From an uncultured Bacteroidales bacterium (GTDB lineage: Bacteria; Bacteroidota; Bacteroidia; Bacteroidales; UBA932): a stretch of DNA of 9,859 nucleotides. A program made the position numbers and the translations under genes. This document shows, one piece after another, positions 1-6,867 of this stretch (position 1 is its first letter; the number at the start of each line of letters is the position of its first letter). A model generated the notes under the pieces. The model saw only the letters and a list, made by a program, of their open reading frames with translations. It was not told the DNA's origin and made no database searches. The DNA lies in assembly GCA_934717185.1 (NCBI GenBank), contig CAKUYQ010000050.1, positions 1 through 9,859 of the forward strand. The letters run 5' to 3'.

Positions 1-23
1 TTATAGTTAAAAGTCATTTTACC

Positions 24-118
24 AGCCAAAGCTTTCTATACTTTCTATACTCTCTCTCCACTTCTATACACTAAAAAAGCCAAAGCCAAAGCCTTAAACA
101 GCCTTAAACTGCAAACTA
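24..118. repeat. Short direct repeats upstream of the EamA gene
   Basis: This gene-free stretch is built from short units. CTTTCTATA occurs twice back to back near 33-50, and a related CTTCTATACA follows at 61-70. GCCAAA occurs twice at 79-90. Then GCCTTAAACA and GCCTTAAACT sit side by side at 91-110. I see no reading frame worth calling on either strand in positions 1-145. The units are too short and too diverged to be a CRISPR array. They could be replication-slippage products or remnants of a terminator region of a gene to the left, which the window does not show. Confidence 0.5.
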
Positions 119-145
119 CCCTATGTCTTTGACCGGAAATTATTC

Positions 146-153
146 TACATTTG
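146..153 (+). promoter_or_regulatory. Bacteroidota-type -7 box for the EamA transporter
   Basis: TACATTTG matches the Bacteroidota -7 consensus TAnnTTTG and lies 19 bases before the ATG at 173, so the leader would be very short. No TTTG sits at the usual 19-21 base spacing upstream; the nearest TTTG (128-131) is only 14 bases away, so the -33 half is weak. The bases after the box (GCAGTTTCAAAAAA) are the same as those after the ileS box on the other strand. Confidence 0.5.
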
Positions 154-172
154 CAGTTTCAAAAAACAACAA

Positions 173-1087
173 ATGTTATTATCAGACAAGATACATGGAC
201 ATATTGCAGCATTTAGTGCATACGCAATATTTGGAATAAACATAATTATCTGTAAAGACCTGGCAAATTCTGCGGTTCTTTCACCTTTTGCACTCTTTAC
301 AGCTCGAGCCATTGGGGCCACAATTCTTTTTTGGGCTCTCTCACTTTTTATGCCTAAAGAGAAAGTAGACAAAAGAGACTTGCCAAAAATTTTTATAGCA
401 TCAATGTTAGGCTTATATCTAACACAGCTTGTATTTCTAAAAGGGATAACGATGGCATCGCCATTGGATTGTGCCATACTTACAACGCTATCGCCAATAT
501 TCACAATGATTATTGCTGCAATTGCCATAAAAGAACCTATTACCTTAAAAAAAGCAGGAGGAGTAATGCTTTCATTTGCAGGAATAGTATTTCTCATTTT
601 AAACAGTATGTATGCTAAGGGGGGAAGCACACAAACATCCCCTATAGGATATATACTACTAATACTAAACGGTTTGTGCTTTGCAACATACTTAGGCGTT
701 TTTAAACCTCTAATATCCAAATATAGCGTAGTTACATTTATGAAGTGGATGTTTCTATTTTCTTTGGTCATGTCACTTCCATTTACTTTTGGAGAGCTCA
801 TTAGTTGCAACTGGTCGCAAATTCCGGGTAGACAGGTAACGAATCTCAGCTTTCTAATTATAATGTCTACATTTGTAGCATACTATTTGGTTCCCATAGG
901 ACAAAAAAGGTTAAGGCCAACTGTTGTAAGCCTCTATTCATATCTGCAACCTATAATAGCGGCAGTGGCAAGTATAATAATAGGAATGGATAGATTAGGA
1001 TGGCAGAAAATAGTTGCCATAATAGTAGTTATAACAGGTATAGTGTTAGTAAACAAGAGCAAAGCTAAATCAGATACGAACAAATAA
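173..1087 (+). CDS. EamA/DMT-family membrane transporter
   Basis: This 304-residue protein is a multi-spanning inner-membrane protein of the drug/metabolite transporter superfamily. It has two tandem EamA-like halves, about residues 8-145 and 158-298, giving roughly ten hydrophobic helices. Family-typical stretches are visible. In the first half there is a helix with FTARAIGA, then LTTLSPIFTMIIAA followed by KEPITLKKAGGVMLSFAGIV. The second half has the equivalent SLYSYLQPIIAAV and GWQKIVAIIVVITGIVLV near the C-terminus. The length is normal for the family (about 290-310). The substrate cannot be read from sequence; relatives export amino acids, nucleosides or other metabolites. The start is the first ATG after a promoter-like box. 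It is monocistronic in this window and converges on ybaK with a 24-bp gap that has no clear terminator. The family call is firm; the substrate is unknown. Confidence 0.9.
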   Translation: MLLSDKIHGHIAAFSAYAIFGINIIICKDLANSAVLSPFALFTARAIGATILFWALSLFMPKEKVDKRDLPKIFIASMLGLYLTQLVFLKGITMASPLDCAILTTLSPIFTMIIAAIAIKEPITLKKAGGVMLSFAGIVFLILNSMYAKGGSTQTSPIGYILLILNGLCFATYLGVFKPLISKYSVVTFMKWMFLFSLVMSLPFTFGELISCNWSQIPGRQVTNLSFLIIMSTFVAYYLVPIGQKRLRPTVVSLYSYLQPIIAAVASIIIGMDRLGWQKIVAIIVVITGIVLVNKSKAKSDTNK

Positions 1088-1111
1088 CTGTTTGCAGCTT
1101 TTCAGACCAAA

Positions 1112-1624
1112 CTACTGCATTAACACTGCTATCTGTGCAATAGACGCGCCTGTATAAGCAATAAGATCTTTAGGATTAATTTTAAGCTGAGCTCCGCGAA
1201 TCCCGGCACTTATGTAAATAAAACCGTAATCTCTACATGTAGCATGAATATATATTGGAAACGGTTTCTTCATGCCAATGGGAGAACAGCCCCCCCTAAT
1301 ATAGCCGGTAACAGGCAACAACTCTTTCATTGGGATAAGATCTGCCTTTTTATTCCCCGAAACCTTGGCCGCCGATTTAAGATCTACCTCCATATTTCCG
1401 GGAATTACACATACAAAAAAACCTGTTTTGTCGCCTTTTAACACAAGGGTCTTAAATACAATATTAATATCTTCGTTAAGTTGCTCCGCAATATGTGTAG
1501 CAGCAAGATTCTCTTCGTCAACTATATACGGAATAAGCTCATAATCTATCCCGGCCTTATCCAACAGGCGAGCCGCATTTGTCTTGTTCACCCCATTTTT
1601 GCCGTTATTACCGGATTTTGACAT
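1112..1624 (-). CDS. ybaK: YbaK/EbsC-family Cys-tRNA(Pro) deacylase
   Basis: This 170-residue protein belongs to the YbaK branch of the cytoplasmic trans-editing enzymes. By family knowledge, YbaK hydrolyses Cys-tRNA(Pro) formed when prolyl-tRNA synthetase mischarges cysteine. Visible landmarks are the N-terminal KTNAARLLDKAGI, the FKTLV segment with K58 as the likely catalytic lysine, the GYIRGGCSPIG loop at 107-117 and SAGIRG at 139-144. The first 12 residues, rich in Asn, Gly and Lys, extend beyond the usual start of the fold, but no later Met fits better. The gene starts 9 bp after the lspA stop, so it is probably the last gene of the leftward ileS cluster. Other members of the superfamily edit Ala-tRNA(Pro), so the exact substrate is inferred from subfamily motifs. 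Confidence 0.9.
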   Translation of the reverse strand: MSKSGNNGKNGVNKTNAARLLDKAGIDYELIPYIVDEENLAATHIAEQLNEDINIVFKTLVLKGDKTGFFVCVIPGNMEVDLKSAAKVSGNKKADLIPMKELLPVTGYIRGGCSPIGMKKPFPIYIHATCRDYGFIYISAGIRGAQLKINPKDLIAYTGASIAQIAVLMQ

Positions 1625-1633
1625 ACCGAGAAA

Positions 1634-2275
1634 CTATTTTTTTTCTGATTTTTTTGACAATTCTTTAAAAAAGCCGCGTTGAAACAGAAGCATATATATA
1701 ACACCGCAAGTTATGCATGCATCCGCAAAATTGAATATCGGCCTAAAGAAAACTAATTCGTCACCACCCACAAACGGAATCCATTCCGGCCATGTAGACT
1801 TGATTATCGGGAAGTAAAACATATCTACAACACGCCCCATAAGCAGACCTGAATAACCGCCTCCGGCAGGAAACAGCTCAGCTACAGACGTATACGTAGA
1901 ATCACTAAAGATTACGCCATAAAATATGGAGTCTATCTCGTTTCCAATTGCGCCCACAAGAACCATAGCACCGCCAACAAGCACACCAACCGGTGTTGAC
2001 TTCCTCTTTATCCCTTTCACAAGATAATATGAAAGCACGCATATTAGAAACAGCCTGAAAAGTGTAAGCAGAACCTTGCCGAAATTGCCGCCAAACTGCA
2101 TTCCAAACGCCATCCCATTGTTTTCAATAAACAATATCCGCCCCCACTCGCCAAACAACGAATGATTTTCGCCCAATGTCATATTAAGCTTAATATAGAA
2201 TTTAAGTATTTGGTCTATAGCTAAAAGCAGCAAGACAAGACCGCCAACAAGCCAGCCACGTTTTTTTACATCCAT
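1634..2275 (-). CDS. lspA: Lipoprotein signal peptidase II (LspA)
   Basis: LspA is the inner-membrane aspartyl peptidase that removes the signal peptide from prolipoproteins after lipidation of the lipobox cysteine. The protein has 213 residues with four main hydrophobic helices. Conserved motifs are all present: D21-Q in helix 1, NNGMAFG at 52-58, GNEID at 111-115, VVD with catalytic D151, and FNFAD with catalytic D185. Between GNEID and VVD there are about 33 residues, against a handful in E. coli LspA, and there is a second insert between D151 and FNFAD. I recognise both as typical of Bacteroidota homologues. The gene follows the DksA-like gene by 54 bp and precedes ybaK by 9 bp. A candidate hairpin upstream may reduce read-through into it. 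Confidence 0.95.
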   Translation of the reverse strand: MDVKKRGWLVGGLVLLLLAIDQILKFYIKLNMTLGENHSLFGEWGRILFIENNGMAFGMQFGGNFGKVLLTLFRLFLICVLSYYLVKGIKRKSTPVGVLVGGAMVLVGAIGNEIDSIFYGVIFSDSTYTSVAELFPAGGGYSGLLMGRVVDMFYFPIIKSTWPEWIPFVGGDELVFFRPIFNFADACITCGVIYMLLFQRGFFKELSKKSEKK

Positions 2276-2299
2276 AAATTTTTCTTTTATAAAGTGCTT

Positions 2300-2341
2300 C
2301 CCGACAAAAAAGAGAAGGGGTAAAGCAAACTACTTTGCCCC
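2300..2341 (-). terminator. Candidate intra-operon terminator/attenuator after the DksA-like gene
   Basis: Arms at 2317-2325 and 2333-2341 form a 9-bp stem with a 7-base loop. On the leftward transcript it reads GGGGCAAAG, loop, CTTTACCCC, with one C/A mismatch in the middle, followed directly by the pyrimidine-rich TTCTCTTTTTTG. The stop codon of the DksA-like gene lies across the end of the loop and the stem. On the rightward strand the mismatch becomes a G-U pair, but no rightward transcript is expected here. It may partly terminate transcription before lspA. Confidence 0.45.
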
Positions 2342-2719
2342 TTTGTTCTTTGCTTCTACGCTAAGTGTAGCATGAGGTACAAGCAACAATCTCTCCTTTG
2401 GTATCAACTTCCCTGTTTCGCGGCAGATTCCATAGGTCTTGTTCTCAATACGCACCAATGCCGCCTCCAAAGACTGTATAAATTTATACTGTCTTACTGC
2501 AAGCTGTCCACTCTCCTCCTTTGAAAGGGCAGATGCGCCCTCCTCGAGGATCTTAAATGTTGGAGATGTATCCTCAACATCATTGCTACTACTATGTGTG
2601 ATAGCCGCACGCAGCTGTTCGTAATCATCCCTCGCCTTCTCTAACTTCTTTAAGATAACCTCCTTGAACATCTGAAGTTCCTCGTCGCTATACCTAACTT
2701 TTTCTGATTGTGTTTCCAT
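2330..2719 (-). CDS. TraR/DksA-family protein with degenerate zinc finger
   Basis: This 129-residue protein resembles DksA/TraR regulators, which insert a coiled coil into the secondary channel of RNA polymerase and alter initiation together with ppGpp. Residues about 11-40 and 65-92 look like the two coiled-coil helices, joined by an acidic, Ser-rich tip (SSSNDVEDTSP). The C-terminal part, from YGICRETGKLIPKERLLLVP to LSVEAK, is clearly the DksA zinc-finger region. However, only one of the four cysteines remains (C99); the others are T102, S120 and A123, so a zinc site of the usual type cannot form. This form is common in Bacteroidota. It sits 38 bp after ileS and 54 bp before lspA, a conserved order in the phylum. 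Whether it works like E. coli DksA is inference. Confidence 0.85.
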   Translation of the reverse strand: METQSEKVRYSDEELQMFKEVILKKLEKARDDYEQLRAAITHSSSNDVEDTSPTFKILEEGASALSKEESGQLAVRQYKFIQSLEAALVRIENKTYGICRETGKLIPKERLLLVPHATLSVEAKNKGAK

Positions 2720-2757
2720 AATGTTCTCTTTTAAGTATTTGTAAAGTTAGTAATATA

Positions 2758-5700
2758 TTATCTTTTGCTTATAGAAATCTTTAACTCTTCTCCATTGCCC
2801 CATTCAACAGATGAAGCGTCATTAAGTTCATTAGACAATGTAATCTCCTCAGATAGTGTCTGGGATGCAACATAATCCTTAAACTCACCCAACGATTCGG
2901 CAATCTCCGGCCTCTCCTCAATAACAACATATATCTTGTCTGTCACCTCCAAGCCGGAGTCTTTTCTAAGATTCTGTATTCTGTTAACCAACTCACGTGC
3001 CACACCCTCTCTCCTTAGAGAATCCGTAATGGTTATATCAAGAGCAACGGTTAGCTTGCCATCCGAAGCAACAAGCCATCCCGGCATATCCTCAGATGTT
3101 ATCTCATAATCTCCGGATTCAAGCACAACCTCTCCACCCGCAAGAGCCAATACATGTGTACCGTTACGCTCAATATCATTGATCTCCTCCTGGCTCAATG
3201 TTGCAAACGCAGCAGAGATCTCCTTCATCTGTTTGCCATATCTCTTACCAAGGGTCTTGAAGTTTGGTTTTATCCTCTTTGTAATAAGGCCGGTAGTATC
3301 TGTAATATACTCCATCTCCTTAACATTCACCTCATTAAGGATTAGCTTCTCAACCCTCTCCAACTGCTCCTTTATTCTGTTGTCCAATACCGGAATAATG
3401 ATCTTTGCAAGAGGCTGCCTTACCTTAATGTTAACCTTTCTTCTTAAAGCTAGAATCATAGATGAACTTAACTGAGCCAATTCCATCCTCTCCTCAAGAT
3501 CCTTATCTATATATTTTACATTTTCTGCAGGCATAAGCACCTGATGTACACTGTTCTCTTTATGTTTGCCGGATACAGCGTTAAGGTCTAAGAACAGCCT
3601 CTCCATAAAAAACGGAGCTATAGGCGCTCCAAGTATGGCAACACACTCAAGACAACTGTAAAGAGTCTGATAAGCAGCTAACTTGTCGTTATCCATCTTT
3701 CCGCCCCAGAAACGTTTTCTGTTAAGACGTACATACCAGTTGCTCAAATGGTCACATACAAAATCCTGTATGAGACGCCCTGCCGTTGTAACATCATAAT
3801 CCTCATAGCTTGCCTTAACATCCTTTATAAGGCTGTTGAGATATGAGATTATCCATCTGTCTATCTCGGGACGCTCCTCAACCGGTACCTCCGCCTCCTT
3901 GCCTGTAAATCCGTCCACATTTGCGTAAAGCGCAAAGAAAGAGTATGTATTGTACAATGTTCCAAAGAATTTCCTCTTTATCTCATCTACACCGTTAAAG
4001 TCAAACTTAAGGTTATCCCAAGGCTGGGCATTTGTCATCATGTACCATCTTAACGAGTCTGCACCGTAATCATTAAGTGCAGCAAACGGATCAACGGCAT
4101 TGCCCAATCGCTTGCTCATCTTGTTACCGTTCTTGTCCAATACAAGACCGTTTGAAAGAACATTCTTGAATGCAACTCTGCTGTTTATCATTGTAGAGAT
4201 TGCATGAAGCGTAAAGAACCAGCCTCTTGTCTGGTCTACACCCTCTGCAATGAAATCTGCAGTTTGGCCAAACTCCGGCTGCCCGAGCTTCTTAAGCCCC
4301 TCCTGTGCGAAAGGCATAGCTCCCGAATCAAACCACACATCTATAAGGTCTAATTCTCTCTTCATAGGTTTTCCGCTGTCAGATACCAATATGTATGCAT
4401 CTACATACGGTCTGTGAAGATCTATCTTGTCATAATTCTCCTTTGTAAACTCACCCGGAACAAATCCCTTATCCTTTAATGGATTGGAGCTCATGAATCC
4501 TGCTGCTACAGATCTCTCCAACTCCTCATACAACTCCTTAACGGAACCTATGCACCTCTCCTCTTTTCCATCCTCTGTTCTCCATATAGGGAGCGGTGTT
4601 CCCCAGTATCTGCTTCTCGACAGATTCCAATCCTGAAGGTTCTCCAACCACTTTCCGAATCTGCCGGTACCTGTACTCTCGGGCTTCCAGTTGATTGTCT
4701 TGTTAAGCTCTATAAGTTTATCCTGAACAGCTGTTGTTCTAATGAACCAAGAATCCAACGGATAGTACAACACAGGCTTGTCTGTCCTCCAACAGTGAGG
4801 ATAGTTATGTACATGTTTCTCTATCCTAAAGGCCTTGTTCTGCTGTTTGAGCTCTACACATATATCAATATCCAAAGTTGGTGCATCAGGAGCAAGTGTA
4901 GAATCGTATGCATTCTTCACAAATCTGCCGGCATACGGTTTATACGCCTCAACATCAACTCTGTTCTTTACATAATCCGCATCCAAATCCTCTATTCTAT
5001 AGAGCTTGCCTGTTCTGTCTACCATAGGCTGCTCGGCATTGCCATCCTTGTCTGTAACATAGAACGGAGCAATACCTGCAATCTTTGCGACCTTGGCATC
5101 GTCTGCTCCAAAGGTTGGAGCAATATGAACAATACCGGTACCGTCTGATGTTGTTACATAATCGCCAAGTATAACCTTAAGGGTATTATTCTCAGGTTTT
5201 ATCCATGGGATAAGCTGTTTATATGATATTCCGGTATTTAGCTCCTTACCCTTAAATGGTGTCTCATCCAATACCTTAAAAGGAATGAGCTTGTCACCGG
5301 GCTTATAATCCTCCAACTTAAGGTCTGCAGCCTTTGCGTTAAAGTGCGCTCCTACAAGCTCTTTGGCCAACATATATACTGCAGGCTCGCCCGTATACGG
5401 ATTAAACGACCTTACCCTAACATACTCTATATTAGGGCCTACGCACAATGCTGTATTTGAAGGGAGTGTCCATGGGGTTGTAGTCCAAGCCAAGAAGTAG
5501 AGCGGAGCATCTAATTCTGTATTGTCGGGAAGATGATACAAAAACTCACTTGCACTGTCTCTAACTACCTCAAACTGAACTGTTGCAGTGGTATCCTTTA
5601 CATCTCTGTAACAACCCGGCTGATTAAGTTCATGTGAGCTTAAGCCTGTTCCTGCCGCTGGTGAATACGGCTGTATGGTGTAGCCCTTGTAGAGCAACCC

Positions 5701-6207
5701 CTTGCCATAAATATCTTTTAACAGATACCACAAAGTCTCTATGTACTGGTTGTCGTAGGTGATATACGGGTTGTTCATATCAACCCAGTAACCTATTCTC
5801 TCTGTAAGGTTTACCCACTCTTTGGTGTACTTCATGACCTCCTTTCGGCATGCAGAGTTGTAATCGTCTACACTTATCTTTTTACCGATATCCTCTTTGG
5901 TTATCCCCAACATTTTCTCCACACCAAGCTCTACAGGGAGTCCGTGCGTATCCCAACCTGCTTTTCTGCTTACATAGTAGCCCATCTGAGTTTTGTAGCG
6001 GCAAATGGAATCCTTAATGGTTCTTGCCATAACATGGTGAATACCGGGCATTCCGTTTGCAGAAGGAGGCCCTTCAAAAAATATGAACTTTTTGGCGCCT
6101 TCGCGGCTCTTTAATGTGTTCTCAAAACAATTCTCGTCTTTCCATTTCTTAAGGACAGAATTGTTCAATTCAACCAAATCCAAGTTTTTATACTCTACAA
6201 AACCCAT
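2758..6207 (-). CDS. ileS: Isoleucyl-tRNA synthetase, type 2, with GXHH signature motif
   Basis: This cytoplasmic class I enzyme charges tRNA-Ile. The 1149-residue length and absence of a C-terminal cysteine zinc motif fit the eukaryote-like type-2 IleRS. Landmarks in order are PPSANG then GIHH at 55-58 in place of the usual HxGH, GWDTHGLPVE at 84-93, the CP1 editing domain with WTTTPWT at 241-247 and GTGIVHIAPTFGADD ending at D370, RYWGTPLPIW at 533-542, DVWFDSG at 623-629, RGWFFT at 661-666, and KMSKR at 696-700. The anticodon-binding domain follows from about residue 760. The swap of the first and third motif residues (H-x-G-H to G-x-H-H) has been reported in some type-2 enzymes and linked to extreme mupirocin tolerance. 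The gene is first in a leftward cluster. It has a TATCTTTG promoter box about 50 bases before the ATG and no T-box leader. Confidence 0.98.
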   Translation of the reverse strand: MGFVEYKNLDLVELNNSVLKKWKDENCFENTLKSREGAKKFIFFEGPPSANGMPGIHHVMARTIKDSICRYKTQMGYYVSRKAGWDTHGLPVELGVEKMLGITKEDIGKKISVDDYNSACRKEVMKYTKEWVNLTERIGYWVDMNNPYITYDNQYIETLWYLLKDIYGKGLLYKGYTIQPYSPAAGTGLSSHELNQPGCYRDVKDTTATVQFEVVRDSASEFLYHLPDNTELDAPLYFLAWTTTPWTLPSNTALCVGPNIEYVRVRSFNPYTGEPAVYMLAKELVGAHFNAKAADLKLEDYKPGDKLIPFKVLDETPFKGKELNTGISYKQLIPWIKPENNTLKVILGDYVTTSDGTGIVHIAPTFGADDAKVAKIAGIAPFYVTDKDGNAEQPMVDRTGKLYRIEDLDADYVKNRVDVEAYKPYAGRFVKNAYDSTLAPDAPTLDIDICVELKQQNKAFRIEKHVHNYPHCWRTDKPVLYYPLDSWFIRTTAVQDKLIELNKTINWKPESTGTGRFGKWLENLQDWNLSRSRYWGTPLPIWRTEDGKEERCIGSVKELYEELERSVAAGFMSSNPLKDKGFVPGEFTKENYDKIDLHRPYVDAYILVSDSGKPMKRELDLIDVWFDSGAMPFAQEGLKKLGQPEFGQTADFIAEGVDQTRGWFFTLHAISTMINSRVAFKNVLSNGLVLDKNGNKMSKRLGNAVDPFAALNDYGADSLRWYMMTNAQPWDNLKFDFNGVDEIKRKFFGTLYNTYSFFALYANVDGFTGKEAEVPVEERPEIDRWIISYLNSLIKDVKASYEDYDVTTAGRLIQDFVCDHLSNWYVRLNRKRFWGGKMDNDKLAAYQTLYSCLECVAILGAPIAPFFMERLFLDLNAVSGKHKENSVHQVLMPAENVKYIDKDLEERMELAQLSSSMILALRRKVNIKVRQPLAKIIIPVLDNRIKEQLERVEKLILNEVNVKEMEYITDTTGLITKRIKPNFKTLGKRYGKQMKEISAAFATLSQEEINDIERNGTHVLALAGGEVVLESGDYEITSEDMPGWLVASDGKLTVALDITITDSLRREGVARELVNRIQNLRKDSGLEVTDKIYVVIEERPEIAESLGEFKDYVASQTLSEEITLSNELNDASSVEWGNGEELKISISKR

Positions 6208-6223
6208 ATATCTCTAATTTTAC

Positions 6224-6231
6224 TATTTTTG
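6224..6231 (+). promoter_or_regulatory. Possible rightward -7 box in the ileS/cvpA spacer
   Basis: TATTTTTG fits TAnnTTTG and is followed by GCAGTT, as at the other two boxes on the left side of the window. It would drive cvpA-tsaB with a leader of about 110 bases, but no TTTG or TTG lies at the right distance upstream. It faces the ileS box on the opposite strand, so it may instead be just one arm of an operator-like inverted repeat. No better box is visible nearer to cvpA. Confidence 0.3.
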
Positions 6232-6260
6232 CAGTTGTTAAACTTTTTTGAAACTGCAAA
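6228..6260. repeat. Inverted repeat TTTGCAGTT/AACTGCAAA in the divergent spacer
   Basis: Two perfect 9-base arms, 6228-6236 and 6252-6260, are separated by 15 bases. Each arm overlaps the TTTG of a promoter-like box, one on each strand pointing inwards. The arrangement could be an operator controlling ileS and cvpA, a hairpin in the ileS leader, or the chance result of two convergent promoter boxes that share a preferred start-site sequence. Confidence 0.4.
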
Positions 6261-6264
6261 GATA
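6257..6264 (-). promoter_or_regulatory. Bacteroidota-type -7 box for ileS
   Basis: On the minus strand this reads TATCTTTG, a match to TAnnTTTG, followed by CAGTTTCAAAAAAG. Transcription would start near 6250, giving a leader of about 45 bases before the ileS ATG. The -33 element is not clear at the usual spacing. The shared bases with the EamA promoter support this being a real start-site context. Confidence 0.5.
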
Positions 6265-6347
6265 TAAATATTTAGAAACTGTTTGGATTTTTTTTAACGG
6301 CTTCCGGCCGGCAAATGCAGTTTAGCGTATTGTTTAATTAAGTTTTT

Positions 6348-6845
6348 ATGCAGATTTTGGATATAATCATTCTCCTTATATTTATAGGGATGGCCATAAG
6401 AGGGGCTATAAAGGGGTTTATTGGGCAGGCGGTTGGAATACTATCGCTGTTTGTTGCCGTTTGGGCCGGATCGAGGTACTCTGTGGTAATATCTGAGTGG
6501 CTGAAAAACGCACTCTCTTTAGATGCCTCTCCGCAGGCAATGAAGATAGTGGTGTTCATACTGCTGCTTATAGTTGTTATGGTCTTAGGGCATCTGCTTG
6601 CCCGCGTTTTGGAGGGCGTTGTTAAGTTAAGTCTTCTGGGATGGGCCAACAAGCTGCTTGGAATGCTTCTCTCGCTTCTCTCTGCATTTATAGTAGCCGG
6701 AGTGCTTTTGTATGTTTTCAATTACCTTAACAGCACAATGGATATAGTACCTGCAGACAAGATAAACAGTTCCAAGATGTGCAGATTCATAATGTCTGCC
6801 ACAGATTCGCTGTTCCCTTATATCAAGCAGGTATTCAAATTTTAA
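6348..6845 (+). CDS. CvpA-family inner-membrane protein
   Basis: This 165-residue, very hydrophobic protein has about four membrane helices, near residues 4-20, 24-45, 64-86 and 100-127. It matches the CvpA family in its start, ILDIIILLIFIGMAIRGAIKGF, the GWANKLLGMLLSLL stretch at 98-111, and its overall size (about 160-180). CvpA was named for its link to colicin V production in E. coli and is now associated with envelope stress and bile tolerance; the molecular function is not settled. Position 6348 is the first ATG of the frame and no ribosome-binding site is obvious. It is 22 bp upstream of tsaB on the same strand, so the two are probably cotranscribed. The family call is good; the role is not known. 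Confidence 0.85.
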   Translation: MQILDIIILLIFIGMAIRGAIKGFIGQAVGILSLFVAVWAGSRYSVVISEWLKNALSLDASPQAMKIVVFILLLIVVMVLGHLLARVLEGVVKLSLLGWANKLLGMLLSLLSAFIVAGVLLYVFNYLNSTMDIVPADKINSSKMCRFIMSATDSLFPYIKQVFKF

Positions 6846-6867
6846 TATTAGACTAAAAAGTTTTGCA

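Noticed and set aside
24..118. CRISPR-like array
   Set aside because: The units are 6-10 bases long with no regular spacers and no cas genes nearby.
145..810. Long open frame on the minus strand opposite the EamA gene
   Set aside because: It is antisense to a clear transporter, has no recognisable family pattern and runs across the transporter promoter.
2330..2719. DksA-like gene as a decaying pseudogene because of missing cysteines
   Set aside because: The frame is full length, the surrounding motif is well kept, and the same loss is usual in Bacteroidota homologues.
4795..5148. Open frame on the plus strand inside ileS
   Set aside because: The opposite strand codes for conserved IleRS editing-domain sequence; this frame shows no family features.
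6208..6347. T-box or other riboswitch leader for ileS
   Set aside because: The probable leader is only about 45 bases, has no T-box core sequence, and T-boxes are not expected in Bacteroidota.
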